Origin: Bacteroidales bacterium
Lineage (GTDB): Bacteria > Bacteroidota > Bacteroidia > Bacteroidales > JAQXIO01
Assembly: GCA_029007825.1 (NCBI GenBank)
Contig: JAQXIO010000057.1
Coordinates: forward strand, 1 to 40,770
DNA length: 40,770 nt
Direction of reading: 5' to 3'
A model generated the notes under the pieces. The model ran no database searches. It was not told the origin of the DNA and saw nothing but the letters and a program-made list of their open reading frames with translations. The position numbers and the translations under genes are program-made. Below are positions 1 through 7,984 of the stretch, piece by piece; the stretch's first letter is position 1; each line of letters starts with the position of its first letter.

Positions 1-160
1 AAAATAACCATACTCTCTAAAATCAATATAAAAAATGTTTCTGAAATAAACGATTGAGCTCTGCCATTGTCTAAATAAGTGAATTTAAGGAAATCGCGAT
101 TGCTTTGATTATATGTAAGGCAGAAAGCGAATATCCGATTATGTTATATTAATAAAATCA

Positions 161-709
161 ATGGCAATGAGAACAAACCGTTTATTTTTACTTCTTGCAA
201 TGGTTGCAGGAATGTCCGTTTCCAGTGTTTTTGCACAAAATCAGAAAATGCAAAAGCCGCAACTTACTCCTGAGCAACGCATAGAGAAACGAGTCGAAGT
301 TATGCAGCGGAAATTGATGCTGGATGATAAAACAGCAGCTAAGTTTGCACCTCTTTATAAGGAATATCTTGAAGCGATGAAAAATTGTATGCCCGATCCG
401 AAAGAAAAGAAGCGACCTGAAAATGCGCTGACGGACGCACAAATTGATAAACAGATTACAGATCGTTTTGCTGCTCATCGTAAAATGTTAGATACGCAGG
501 AAAAATATTATCAGCAGTTCAAGAAGATTTTAACGATGCGTCAGGTTGAAACTCTTTTCAATACACCTTGTCATTCAGGAATGAATAAAGACAGGATGAA
601 ATCCGGACATAGAAAGAGCGAATTCGATCGACGCATGGGAAGACCGGAGTCGGCTCCTGTATGCCCGATGCATCCGAATGCACCGGAAAGTCCACAGCCC
701 GAAGTGTAA
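161..709 (+). CDS. Secreted Spy/CpxP-like small protein with Cys/Met/His-rich tail
   Basis: A 182-residue protein with a clear signal peptide (hydrophobic stretch from about residue 8, cleavage probably after the Ala of VFAQ near 25), so it should be periplasmic. The mature part is a charged, helical sequence with the TPEQRIEKR opening and evenly spaced Leu/Lys/Glu seen in Spy/CpxP-like and LTXXQ-type proteins of Bacteroidota. The C-terminal third is different: it carries a CHSGM segment, several Met and His residues and, near residue 167, the motif CPMHP, which resembles the core of short heavy-metal-binding domains. The start could be at 161 or at the second ATG at 167; the latter gives the more usual signal-peptide opening MRTNRLF. 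It is monocistronic, with the repeat-bearing gap behind it. The role is unproven; a periplasmic chaperone or metal-binding function is inference. Confidence 0.7.
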   Translation: MAMRTNRLFLLLAMVAGMSVSSVFAQNQKMQKPQLTPEQRIEKRVEVMQRKLMLDDKTAAKFAPLYKEYLEAMKNCMPDPKEKKRPENALTDAQIDKQITDRFAAHRKMLDTQEKYYQQFKKILTMRQVETLFNTPCHSGMNKDRMKSGHRKSEFDRRMGRPESAPVCPMHPNAPESPQPEV

Positions 710-844
710 AACAGAAGGTTGGTCAAATGGCAGCAGTATTGTATTAAAATGCTTATTCTTTTATTTTGTTTGCACTAAGCAGTATAATCAGAAAATGTAG
801 ATATTTTCATAATGTCATTAAAATGATTTATCGAAATATGTTTA

Positions 845-1000
845 AAATAAACTGCCAACCGAACGCAGAATCAAGTTTGCTTAAATTATGCTGAGGTGCA
901 GCGTTTATTGCAATCAATTTTCAGATTGAAATAAACTGCCAACCGAACGCAGAATCAGGCTTGCCTCAATTATGTTGAGGTACGGCGTTTATTGCAAGCA
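845..1000. repeat. Tandem pair of dyad repeat units (locus A)
   Basis: Two near-identical units begin at 845 and 929, a period of 84 bases. Each opens with AAATAAACTGCCAACCGA and closes with GCGTTTATTGCAA, so the two ends AATAAAC and GTTTATT are complementary and the unit can fold end to end. The inside (cgcagaatcaagtttgctt, then a ttatgctgaggtgcag-type block) aligns base by base with the pair at 24004-24140, so both loci belong to one dispersed family. Here the repeat lies between two gene ends and carries no TAnnTTTG box. Confidence 0.85.
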
Positions 1001-1021
1001 GTCTCATAAAAGGTTGGAATA

Positions 1022-1108
1022 ATGTTTGAGGTCATAGTCTGTTTCTCTGTAAAGAAAAAATTATTTATTGGGTTAGCCACACTTGCTCTTCTTATCGGAG
1101 GCAAATAG
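1022..1108 (+). CDS. Possible 28-residue hydrophobic small protein
   Basis: An ATG-to-TAG frame encoding 28 residues: a short N-terminal part, a KKK cluster and a hydrophobic stretch LFIGLATLALLIGG that could span or insert in a membrane. It stops only about 9 bases before the strong terminator at 1117-1149, the geometry expected of a short real transcript. The gene is too short to judge by family and has no recognisable box in front. It may also be the leftover of a signal peptide. Treat as a candidate only. Confidence 0.25.
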   Translation: MFEVIVCFSVKKKLFIGLATLALLIGGK

Positions 1109-1116
1109 ATTAAAAT

Positions 1117-1149
1117 AAAAAAGCGGTTTATTTTTTAAACCGCTTTTTT
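1117..1149. terminator. Bidirectional intrinsic terminator
   Basis: A perfect 14-bp stem (AAAAAAGCGGTTTA pairing with TAAACCGCTTTTTT) around a five-T loop, with T-runs on both sides. It lies 18 bases beyond the tatC stop on the minus strand and can also stop plus-strand transcription. Confidence 0.9.
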
Positions 1150-1167
1150 TTATCGTAGAACATGTTT

Positions 1168-1995
1168 TTATGTAGTAGCTACTTCTTTTGTATCGTCATC
1201 GTTCTCCTCTTTTGGGGCATCTTTTACAAAGAATGCACTTAATTCATAAAGGAAATATAGAGGGAAGAATACGACAGCCAGCGTAAAAGGATCTCCGGAA
1301 GGAGTGATAAATGCTGCCGCTGTCAATAATATGACGATTGCATAACGACGATATTCTCTGAAGAATCTTTTGTTGAGAAGACCGAGTTGTGATAACAGCC
1401 ATGAAACCAGAGGCAATTCAAAAACAAGGCCCATAATAAGTATAAGAGTTGTAAAATTGCTCATATACGAATCGAGCGATATTTGATTTGCAATGGTACT
1501 ACTCAGTTCATAAGTTGCCAGAAAACGTAAGGTTAATGGAAATACCATTAAATAACCCAATGTACATCCCACAAAGAACATAATAGTTCCGAACAGGAAT
1601 ACCCACCGCACATTCTTTTTTTCATTTTCGTAAAGAGCCGGGCTTATAAAACGCCATACTTCGAAAACGAGGTAGGGGAAAGTCAGTAAAAGGGCAAACC
1701 AGAATGAAGATGTCATATGGGTAAAAAACTGGGATGCCAGTTTTATATTAATGATATCTACATGAAAATTTTCGTTACAAAAATCAGGGAGCACGGTAAA
1801 GCGGCTGCTTATCATGCACATGTATTTATACAAAACAAAGTCGGAACGGCATGGAGCCATTACGACATTGTCAAATAGGTAAGGCATTACAGCAAAACCT
1901 GCTATTGTAAAAATAAATAGTGCAAGAATAGATCTGAAAAGAGTCCAGCGTAGCTCTTCCAGGTGATCCCAGAAGCTCATTTCTTCTTGCTCCAT
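1168..1995 (-). CDS. tatC: Twin-arginine translocase subunit TatC
   Basis: A 275-residue polytopic inner-membrane protein that recognises twin-arginine signal peptides and, with TatA, exports folded proteins. The N-terminal family signature is plain (SFWDHLEELRWTLFRSI, with the conserved EELR near residue 13), as is the segment FEVWRFISPALYENEKK in the middle, followed by the usual run of transmembrane helices. The loop after the first helix is longer than in E. coli TatC (about 258 residues) and has several Cys residues, which is common in Bacteroidota. It follows tatA by three bases, so the two are one operon. No TatB is present; in this phylum a two-component Tat system is normal. The acidic C-terminus (EENDDDTKE) is cytoplasmic. 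Confidence 0.96.
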   Translation of the reverse strand: MEQEEMSFWDHLEELRWTLFRSILALFIFTIAGFAVMPYLFDNVVMAPCRSDFVLYKYMCMISSRFTVLPDFCNENFHVDIINIKLASQFFTHMTSSFWFALLLTFPYLVFEVWRFISPALYENEKKNVRWVFLFGTIMFFVGCTLGYLMVFPLTLRFLATYELSSTIANQISLDSYMSNFTTLILIMGLVFELPLVSWLLSQLGLLNKRFFREYRRYAIVILLTAAAFITPSGDPFTLAVVFFPLYFLYELSAFFVKDAPKEENDDDTKEVATT

Positions 1996-1998
1996 GGT

Positions 1999-2226
1999 TT
2001 ATTTTTGAGTGCTATCGTTGTTGTTCGAATTGTTGTTATTATCTGTATTATCAGCATTTATATCGTCTTCGATACCCTTAACGCCGTCTTTAAAGTTGCG
2101 AACTCCTTTGCCGATACCCTTCATAAGTTCGGGGATCTTCTTTCCGCCAAAGAGCAACAATACAATGATAGCGATAATTATAATTTCGCCTGTTCCCAGA
2201 TTACCGATGAACAATAAGTTTTCCAT
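1999..2226 (-). CDS. tatA: Twin-arginine translocase subunit TatA
   Basis: A 75-residue protein with the TatA/E layout: a short periplasmic start ([14 protein letters not shown]), one transmembrane helix (about residues 14-25), the [16 protein letters not shown] hinge and amphipathic helix, and a disordered Asp/Asn/Ser tail. The FG and IPEL residues are family hallmarks. It forms the protein-conducting oligomer of the Tat pathway. It is first in the tatA-tatC operon, with a -7 box (2277-2284) on the minus strand about 50 bases upstream, back to back with the fabD promoter. The very Asn/Asp-rich low-complexity tail is of no obvious function. Confidence 0.96.
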   Translation of the reverse strand: MENLLFIGNLGTGEIIIIAIIVLLLFGGKKIPELMKGIGKGVRNFKDGVKGIEDDINADNTDNNNNSNNNDSTQK

Positions 2227-2276
2227 ATTATCTTAATTTTTTGGTGTTAATACATTATTTCATTTTAAACGAAGTA

Positions 2277-2284
2277 CAAATATA
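2277..2284 (-). promoter_or_regulatory. tatA promoter -7 box
   Basis: TATATTTG on the minus strand matches the Bacteroidota -7 consensus TAnnTTTG, about 50 bases before the tatA start. No TTTG lies at the ideal -33 distance. Confidence 0.6.
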
Positions 2285-2300
2285 CTGCTTTTAAAATGGA

Positions 2301-2332
2301 TTTGTACGCAAATAGGAATTTTATTACCTTTG
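2301..2332 (+). promoter_or_regulatory. fabD promoter (-33 and -7)
   Basis: TTTG at 2301-2304, a 20-base spacer and TACCTTTG at 2325-2332 match the Bacteroidota housekeeping promoter. The start codon follows 30 bases later. The tatA -7 box is only about 17 bases away on the other strand, so the two promoters overlap face to back. Confidence 0.8.
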
Positions 2333-2362
2333 CACGGTCTTAAAAATTTAAAAAGAATATAG

Positions 2363-3241
2363 ATGAAGGCTTATGTATTTCCCGGACAGGGAGCGCAGTT
2401 TCCCGGAATGGGCAAGCATTTATATGACTCGATGCCGCAGGCTAAGGAGTTATTTGAAAAAGCGAATGACATTCTTGGTTTTCGTATTACCGATTTGATG
2501 TTTGAAGGTTCTGACGATGACCTCAAACAGACAAAAGTAACGCAACCCGCCATATTTTTGCATTCGGTTATTTTGGCAAAGACATTAGAAAATTTTGCAC
2601 CTGAAATGGTAGCGGGACACTCTTTGGGAGAATTTTCTGCATTGGTAGCCTCCGGTGCCCTCTCTTTTGAAGACGGGTTGAGGCTCGTGGCAAAGAGAGC
2701 TATGGCTATGCAAAAGGCTTGTGAACTGAATCCTTCTACAATGGCAGCAGTGCTGGCGCTTCCTGATGAAAAAGTCGAAGAGATATGTAAAAGTATTCAG
2801 GATGAAATTGTAGTTGCTGCAAATTATAATTGTCCCGGGCAGATCGTAATATCCGGAAGTGAAAAAGGTATTGATGCCGCATGTGAAAAAATGCTCGCTG
2901 CAGGTGCCAAAAGAGCGTTGAAACTAAAAGTCGGTGGAGCTTTCCACTCACCTTTTATGGAACCGGCACGTGCTGAACTGGCAGAGGCAATTAAGACGAC
3001 CGATTTCAAATCGCCGGTATGTCCGATTTATCAGAATGTAGATGCAAAGCCTCAGACAAGTCCCGATAATATTAAGGCTAATCTGGTGGTACAGCTTACG
3101 GCTCCCGTAAGATGGACTCAGATTGTAGAGAATATGTTGGCTGACGGAGCAACTGAATTTACAGAACTCGGTCCCGGTAGTGTTTTACAAGGATTGATAA
3201 AAAAGGTAAATCGGGATGCTGTAACCAATGGCGCTCAATAA
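2363..3241 (+). CDS. fabD: Malonyl-CoA:ACP transacylase
   Basis: A 292-residue cytoplasmic enzyme that moves malonyl groups from CoA to acyl carrier protein, the committed feed of type II fatty-acid synthesis. It has the N-terminal FPGQGAQFPGMG motif (residues 6-17), the nucleophile elbow GHSLGEF with Ser87, Gln61 in the VTQPA motif, and the catalytic His195 in the GAFHSPFM motif. Length and motifs are full and standard. It stands alone here rather than in a fab cluster, with its own promoter before it and a hairpin terminator at 3262-3291 after it. Confidence 0.97.
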   Translation: MKAYVFPGQGAQFPGMGKHLYDSMPQAKELFEKANDILGFRITDLMFEGSDDDLKQTKVTQPAIFLHSVILAKTLENFAPEMVAGHSLGEFSALVASGALSFEDGLRLVAKRAMAMQKACELNPSTMAAVLALPDEKVEEICKSIQDEIVVAANYNCPGQIVISGSEKGIDAACEKMLAAGAKRALKLKVGGAFHSPFMEPARAELAEAIKTTDFKSPVCPIYQNVDAKPQTSPDNIKANLVVQLTAPVRWTQIVENMLADGATEFTELGPGSVLQGLIKKVNRDAVTNGAQ

Positions 3242-3261
3242 AAATTACCGATAGAATAAAG

Positions 3262-3291
3262 AAAAGGAGAGGATTAAACCTCTCCTTTTTT
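3262..3291 (+). terminator. Intrinsic terminator of fabD
   Basis: An 11-bp perfect stem (AAAAGGAGAGG with CCTCTCCTTTT), a six-base loop and a T-run, 20 bases after the fabD stop. Confidence 0.92.
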
Positions 3292-3368
3292 GTTTATGTG
3301 TTGGGAAAATGATAAAAACAAAATAACGATAAAAAGCATTATATAGAAAATTTATAGACATTTGGGTT

Positions 3369-4751
3369 ATGGAGAAATATGATGCAGTAATTATTGGTTT
3401 CGGGAAAGCCGGAAAAACGTTGGCGGCAGAGTTGGCACAACGGGGAAAGTCGGTTGCCATGATAGAACAGTCCGATAAAATGTATGGAGGAACTTGTATA
3501 AATGTGGCCTGTATTCCGACTAAATCACTGATTTATCAGGCAAAAACGGCGGTATCCAGAAAACCTGGAAATTTTGAGCAATGGTCTCTTGAATATGAAC
3601 AAGCTATTGTGAATAAAGATAAGTTGACTTCATTTCTCCGCAAACAGAATTTTGACAGCTTGAACAGTAAAGATAAAATTACGATCTATACGGGAACGGC
3701 ATCTTTTGTTTCTGCACATGAAATTAAAATTTCTATGGGTAACGAAACATTGACGATCAAAGGAGATAATATATTTATAAATACCGGAGCAGAGACAATT
3801 ATTCCGGATATTAAAGGGATACAAGAAAATAAATATGTTTATACGAGTGCTTCGATGATGGATTTGGATAAATTACCGGAACATCTGATAATTATAGGAG
3901 GAGGATACATCGGTCTGGAGTTTGCTTCGATGTATGCGACCTTTGATGTGAAAGTAACCGTACTTGAAAGCCATTCCCGGCTTTTGCCAAAAGAAGATCC
4001 GGATGTTGCCGATTGTGTTAAATCCGTATTGGAAAAGAAGAACATTGAATTTATACTGAATACGAGAGTCCTTTCTGTAAAAAATGAAAGAGAAAAGGTA
4101 GTTGTCAGTTATGAAGATACGGATAGCAAAACTATTTATAATCGGCAGGCAGAGGGACTATTGCTGGCTACCGGACGTAAGCCGAATATTGAGAAACTGA
4201 ACTTATCTGCTGCGGGAGTAAAGATAACCGATAGAGGAACTATTGCGGTAGATGAGAAGCTGAGGACAAATGTACCGCATATCTGGGCGATGGGTGATGT
4301 AAAAGGAGGGCCCCAGTTTACTTATATATCATTAGACGATTACCGTATTATCAGGGAACAGTTGTTCGGAAATGGGAAACGGAATACAAATGATCGTGAC
4401 ATGCCCTTATATTCTGTTTTTATTGATCCTCCCTTATCACAGGTCGGAATGACCGAAGGAGAGGCATTAAAGAAAGGATATAAAATTAAAGTGGCTAAAA
4501 TAACTCCCGATATGATCGGAAGAGCTCGTATATTAGGTGAAACCGATGGCCTTATGAAAGCGGTCGTAGATGAAGAAAACGGTAAAATATTAGGATGCAC
4601 ACTCTTTTGTGCAGAATCCAGTGAAATCATAAATATTGTTTCCGTTGCAATAAAGACAGGTCAGAAATGGACTTTTTTGAGAGATAATATCTTCACTCAT
4701 CCTTCGATGAGTGAAGGTTTGAATATGTTATTCTCAGCGATATCTCTTTAA
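3369..4751 (+). CDS. rclA: RclA-type FAD-dependent pyridine nucleotide-disulfide oxidoreductase
   Basis: A 460-residue flavoprotein of the class I disulfide reductase family. The FAD-binding GxGxxG-like start (VIIGFGKAGKTLA), the redox pair Cys43/Cys48 in GGTCINVACIPTKS, the NAD(P)H-binding GGGYIGLEFASM, the second FAD motif WAMGDVKGGPQFTYISLDDYR and the C-terminal HPSMSEGLN are all present. The IGFGKAGKTLA start, the TYISLDDYR stretch and HPSMSE are those of E. coli RclA (YkgC), the reactive-chlorine-resistance enzyme reported to reduce Cu(II), rather than of lipoamide dehydrogenase or mercuric reductase, which it otherwise resembles. No lipoyl, merA-type or rclB/rclC partner lies nearby. 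It is transcribed alone. The family call is secure; the exact substrate is inferred from similarity remembered, not searched. Confidence 0.85.
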   Translation: MEKYDAVIIGFGKAGKTLAAELAQRGKSVAMIEQSDKMYGGTCINVACIPTKSLIYQAKTAVSRKPGNFEQWSLEYEQAIVNKDKLTSFLRKQNFDSLNSKDKITIYTGTASFVSAHEIKISMGNETLTIKGDNIFINTGAETIIPDIKGIQENKYVYTSASMMDLDKLPEHLIIIGGGYIGLEFASMYATFDVKVTVLESHSRLLPKEDPDVADCVKSVLEKKNIEFILNTRVLSVKNEREKVVVSYEDTDSKTIYNRQAEGLLLATGRKPNIEKLNLSAAGVKITDRGTIAVDEKLRTNVPHIWAMGDVKGGPQFTYISLDDYRIIREQLFGNGKRNTNDRDMPLYSVFIDPPLSQVGMTEGEALKKGYKIKVAKITPDMIGRARILGETDGLMKAVVDEENGKILGCTLFCAESSEIINIVSVAIKTGQKWTFLRDNIFTHPSMSEGLNMLFSAISL

Positions 4752-4789
4752 ATCATATGTCAAGAATAGAATGCTTGATACATGAAGAA

Positions 4790-5770
4790 TTAAATGACAA
4801 ACGTCTCTAATAATTTGCACTCTTCGGATGGAACAAAGAAGACTGTTTCCGTATCTGCAGGAATTAAGATGCTTTCACCCTGATGTACATCCGTTTTGTT
4901 CCCATTATTATCGGTTAAAGATAATTTTCCCTGCATACAGATATATACGACGAATGAATCCAGATTCTTTAGATTACGTTCGGTCTTTTCGTTTATGTGC
5001 AGGAGATTTGTTGTGAAATATTTGCAGGAAACCAGTTCTGACGCTTGATTGAGCTCGTCTTTATAATGAGTGCGGTAGTCGGATTCAACCGTATAGTCGA
5101 TAGCATCTTTAGCCAATTCGGTATGCAATTCCCTTCCTTTTCCGGACGCGTCTTTTCTGTTATAATCGTATATCCGGTAAGTAATATCCGACGTCTGTTG
5201 AATCTCAGCAATGAAAGTTCCGGCTCCAATGGCATGAACGCGCCCTGCCGGAAGAAAGAAAACATCACCCTCCTTTACCTCATAGTGCTGCAAGACATCG
5301 GTAAATGTGTTGTTTTTTACCAATTCTACATATTTTTCAGCATCGATTTTTTTGCTGAATCCGGAATAAAGTCCGGCACCCGGCTTGGCTTTGATAACAT
5401 ACCACATTTCAGTTTTTCCGAATGAATTGTGTCGGACTTTTGCCAATGTATCATTAGGGTGTACCTGAATGGATAAATCGTCGTTGGCAGCTATAAATTT
5501 AATTAAAAGAGGAAATTTATTTCCGAAACGTTCAATATTATGCTTCCCTAATAGCGAGGCTCCGTATGTGTTGATTAATTCATCTAATGATTTCCCTTTC
5601 AGACTGCCGTTGCTGACAGTTGAAACATTGTCTTTTACGTGCGAAACTTCCCAGCTCTCGCCGACACCTTTTTCTATAGGTGTTATTCCTTTAAAAGGAC
5701 AAATTTGATCGCCGCCCCAAAGAATCTTTTTTAAGATAGGCTCAAATTTTAATGGATATAAATTATTCAT
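4790..5770 (-). CDS. manA: Mannose-6-phosphate isomerase, class I (zinc-dependent)
   Basis: A 326-residue cupin-type enzyme interconverting mannose-6-phosphate and fructose-6-phosphate. The zinc-site motifs are present in order: SIQVHPND (Gln and His ligands, around residue 100), the Glu in KTEMWYVI, and the His in PAGRVHAIGAG. The QQTSDITYRIYDYNR stretch is also typical of the short Bacteroidota/Firmicutes form. It overlaps the end of glgB by four bases (ATGA), so the two are translationally coupled on the minus strand. Pairing with a glycogen branching enzyme points to a general hexose-phosphate role, though the product could also feed GDP-mannose for surface glycans. Confidence 0.95.
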   Translation of the reverse strand: MNNLYPLKFEPILKKILWGGDQICPFKGITPIEKGVGESWEVSHVKDNVSTVSNGSLKGKSLDELINTYGASLLGKHNIERFGNKFPLLIKFIAANDDLSIQVHPNDTLAKVRHNSFGKTEMWYVIKAKPGAGLYSGFSKKIDAEKYVELVKNNTFTDVLQHYEVKEGDVFFLPAGRVHAIGAGTFIAEIQQTSDITYRIYDYNRKDASGKGRELHTELAKDAIDYTVESDYRTHYKDELNQASELVSCKYFTTNLLHINEKTERNLKNLDSFVVYICMQGKLSLTDNNGNKTDVHQGESILIPADTETVFFVPSEECKLLETFVI

Positions 5771-7791
5771 GATTTTTTATTTGGTTTTAATTTTTCGAGA
5801 ATAATAGCCGTTCGAGCAGGCAAGTAGAGTTTTAGCCATTCTTTCTTTTCTTTTTTGAAAAGAGGATCGAAATGGGTAGAATGGAGTATGGAAAGATCGT
5901 TTAGGTCATATCCTCCGAAGCGCCTTTCATCGCTGCTTAAAATGATTTTATATTCCCCTTTTTCTGCAAGGATGCCATAATCCGTGTACGATTTCGTCGG
6001 ACTGAAATTAAAAATGAATATCAGGTTCTTCCGTTGATAAGCGAGTATCTGGTCGCCGTCATTATCCCAAAGTTTGAAGATAGGAGTCGTCTCGAATTTC
6101 GGAATACTCTTTATTACATCCAGCATAGATTTGTCGAATGCAAGCAAATAACTGAATTTCAGATCGGGATTGTCTGCCAGGCTCCATTGGCGCCGTGCAT
6201 ATTTGTAAGACCATCCGTTGCCCTCTCGCGGAAAGTCGACCCATTCGGGATGGCCGAATTCGTTACCCATGAAATTAAGATATCCGCCGTTAATGGTTGT
6301 AGCTGTAACTAAACGAATCATCTTCAATAAAGAAAGTCCTCGGTCTACACATAAGTTGCTGTCGCTCTTCATCATATGCCAGTACATCTCGGCATCGATC
6401 AAGCGGAATATAATCGTTTTGTCCCCGACGAGAGCCTGATCATGACTTTCGGCATAGCTGATCGTCTTTTCATCGGCGCGTCTGTTTGTCGTTTCCCACC
6501 AGATAGATGACGGGTGCCAATCTTCATCTTTTTTCTCTTTTATTGTTTTTATCCAGTAATCCGGAATATTCATTGCCATTCGGTAATCGAATCCATACCC
6601 GCCGTCTTCCGGTTTTACCGCCAATCCGGGCATACCGCTGACCTCTTCCGCAATGGTGAGGGCAGACGGCTTAATCTGATGTATCAGCTTATTGGCTAAG
6701 GTGAGGTAACAAATAGCATTGTCATCCTGATTTCCGTTATAGTAACAATCGTAATTGACAAATGCTTCACCGAGGCCGTGGCTGTAGTATAGCATTGAAG
6801 TCACCCCGTCGAAACGATATCCGTCAAACTGATATTCATCCAACCAGAATTTGCAGTTGGACAAAAGAAAATGCAATACGGCATTCTTGCCGTAGTCGAA
6901 ACAAAGGGAATCCCAGGCCGGATGTTCCCGTTTCGGCCCGCTGTAAAAATACTGGTCGTATGAACCATCGAAACGTCCTAATCCCTCAACCTCATTTTTT
7001 ACGGCATGCGAATGGACAATATCCATGATAACCGCAATTCCCATACCGTGAGCTTCATCTATAAGCTGTTTTAATTCATCCGGCGTTCCGAATCGGGATG
7101 AAGCTGCGAAAAAACTGGAGACATGGTAACCGAACGATCCGTAATACGGATGTTCCTGTATAGCCATAATCTGAATGGCATTATAGCCTAATGAAGCGAT
7201 ACGTGGCAGTATGTTCTGACGAAATTCATTGTAAGTCCCAACCTTTTCTTCTTCTGTTGCCATACCTATATGACATTCGTAAATTAAGAGAGGAGAACAT
7301 TTGGGCTTGAATTTTTTATGTTTGAAAGTATAGGGTTTCTGGGGATGCCAAATTTGAGCACTGAAAATTCCTGTATGTTCATCCTGTACTACACGTTTGG
7401 TCCAGGCAGGGATTCTTTCTCCCTCTCCGCCGTTCCATTCTACAAGTAGCTTATAGAGATCGCCGTGATGAAGAGCATCTTTAGGAAGGAAAATTTCCCA
7501 AATGCCATTCTCCTTTCGGGTAAGGCTGAAATGCTCATTGCGTTCCCAGCTGTTGAATGTCCCGATAAGATAAATAGCAGTTGCATTCGGAGCCCATTCC
7601 CTGAAAACCCATCCGTCGGAAGTCGGATGGAGGCCGAAATAAAGATAGCCGCTGGCAAAATCGGAAAGAGTTATCTTGCCGTTATTTGTGAGTTCTTTCT
7701 CTTTGTCAAGTATATGATGATATCTGCCCCTGATGGCTTTTTCGTAAGGAGCCAGCCACGGATCGTTCTGGATAAGCTTTAATTCTTCCAT
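5767..7791 (-). CDS. glgB: 1,4-alpha-glucan branching enzyme
   Basis: A 674-residue GH13-family enzyme that cuts and re-attaches alpha-1,4 chains as alpha-1,6 branches in glycogen. The order is: an N-terminal CBM48-like domain (FREWAPNATAIYLIGTFNSW, about residues 63-82), the (beta/alpha)8 catalytic domain with nucleophile Asp328 in DGYRFDGVTSM and acid Glu382 in TIAEEVSG, the SYAESHDQ motif holding the transition-state Asp, and a C-terminal beta domain. The length matches the eukaryote-like/Bacteroidota GlgB type without the extra N-terminal module of E. coli. It is first in the glgB-manA operon; a -7 box lies at 7850-7857. Confidence 0.95.
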   Translation of the reverse strand: MEELKLIQNDPWLAPYEKAIRGRYHHILDKEKELTNNGKITLSDFASGYLYFGLHPTSDGWVFREWAPNATAIYLIGTFNSWERNEHFSLTRKENGIWEIFLPKDALHHGDLYKLLVEWNGGEGERIPAWTKRVVQDEHTGIFSAQIWHPQKPYTFKHKKFKPKCSPLLIYECHIGMATEEEKVGTYNEFRQNILPRIASLGYNAIQIMAIQEHPYYGSFGYHVSSFFAASSRFGTPDELKQLIDEAHGMGIAVIMDIVHSHAVKNEVEGLGRFDGSYDQYFYSGPKREHPAWDSLCFDYGKNAVLHFLLSNCKFWLDEYQFDGYRFDGVTSMLYYSHGLGEAFVNYDCYYNGNQDDNAICYLTLANKLIHQIKPSALTIAEEVSGMPGLAVKPEDGGYGFDYRMAMNIPDYWIKTIKEKKDEDWHPSSIWWETTNRRADEKTISYAESHDQALVGDKTIIFRLIDAEMYWHMMKSDSNLCVDRGLSLLKMIRLVTATTINGGYLNFMGNEFGHPEWVDFPREGNGWSYKYARRQWSLADNPDLKFSYLLAFDKSMLDVIKSIPKFETTPIFKLWDNDGDQILAYQRKNLIFIFNFSPTKSYTDYGILAEKGEYKIILSSDERRFGGYDLNDLSILHSTHFDPLFKKEKKEWLKLYLPARTAIILEKLKPNKKS

Positions 7792-7849
7792 ATCTTTAAT
7801 GAATTATATTTTTATGACATCAAAAGAACGCGAAATTGCTTCCTTCTTA

Positions 7850-7857
7850 CAAAAGTA
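7850..7857 (-). promoter_or_regulatory. glgB-manA promoter -7 box
   Basis: TACTTTTG on the minus strand fits TAnnTTTG, about 58 bases before the glgB start. Confidence 0.6.
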
Positions 7858-7949
7858 GAAAAAAGTATGGATAGACATCGTGTGCAGATAAAATTAATGC
7901 AAAGCCCAATCTTTATCGGTGAGAAATAGCATTTCTGTTAAAATTTTAC

Positions 7950-7957
7950 TAAGTTTG
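7950..7957 (+). promoter_or_regulatory. -7 box of the CPA2 antiporter gene, fixing its start
   Basis: TAAGTTTG on plus, 27 bases before the ATG at 7985. Because it lies inside the longer GTG-started frame that opens at 7919, it argues for the 7985 start. Confidence 0.6.
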
Positions 7958-7984
7958 CAGAAAGCCCAGTTCCCTTCTTTTAAC

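Larger units (their letters stand above)
710..1167. other. Intergenic region with tandem dyad repeat, small ORF and terminator
   Basis: A 458-base gap between the ends of two converging units. It holds two tandem copies of an 84-base repeat (from 845), a possible 28-codon ORF (1022-1108) and a strong bidirectional hairpin terminator (1117-1149). No full-size gene is visible in it. Confidence 0.8.

Noticed and set aside
72..152. A 25-codon open stretch before the first gene (ending TAA at 150-152), as the end of an upstream gene
   Set aside because: It opens right after a stop at 72-74, has no start codon and no recognisable family; too short to support.
845..1000. Regular repeats that might be a CRISPR array
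   Set aside because: Only two units per locus, the whole 78-84 base unit is repeated with no variable spacers, and there are no cas genes.
3369..4751. Lipoamide dehydrogenase or mercuric reductase
   Set aside because: No lipoyl-enzyme or mer genes nearby, no N-terminal metal domain or C-terminal Cys pair, and the signatures fit RclA better.
5045..5425. 126-codon plus-strand frame opposite manA
   Set aside because: It lies fully antisense to a gene with an intact catalytic motif set and encodes no known domain.
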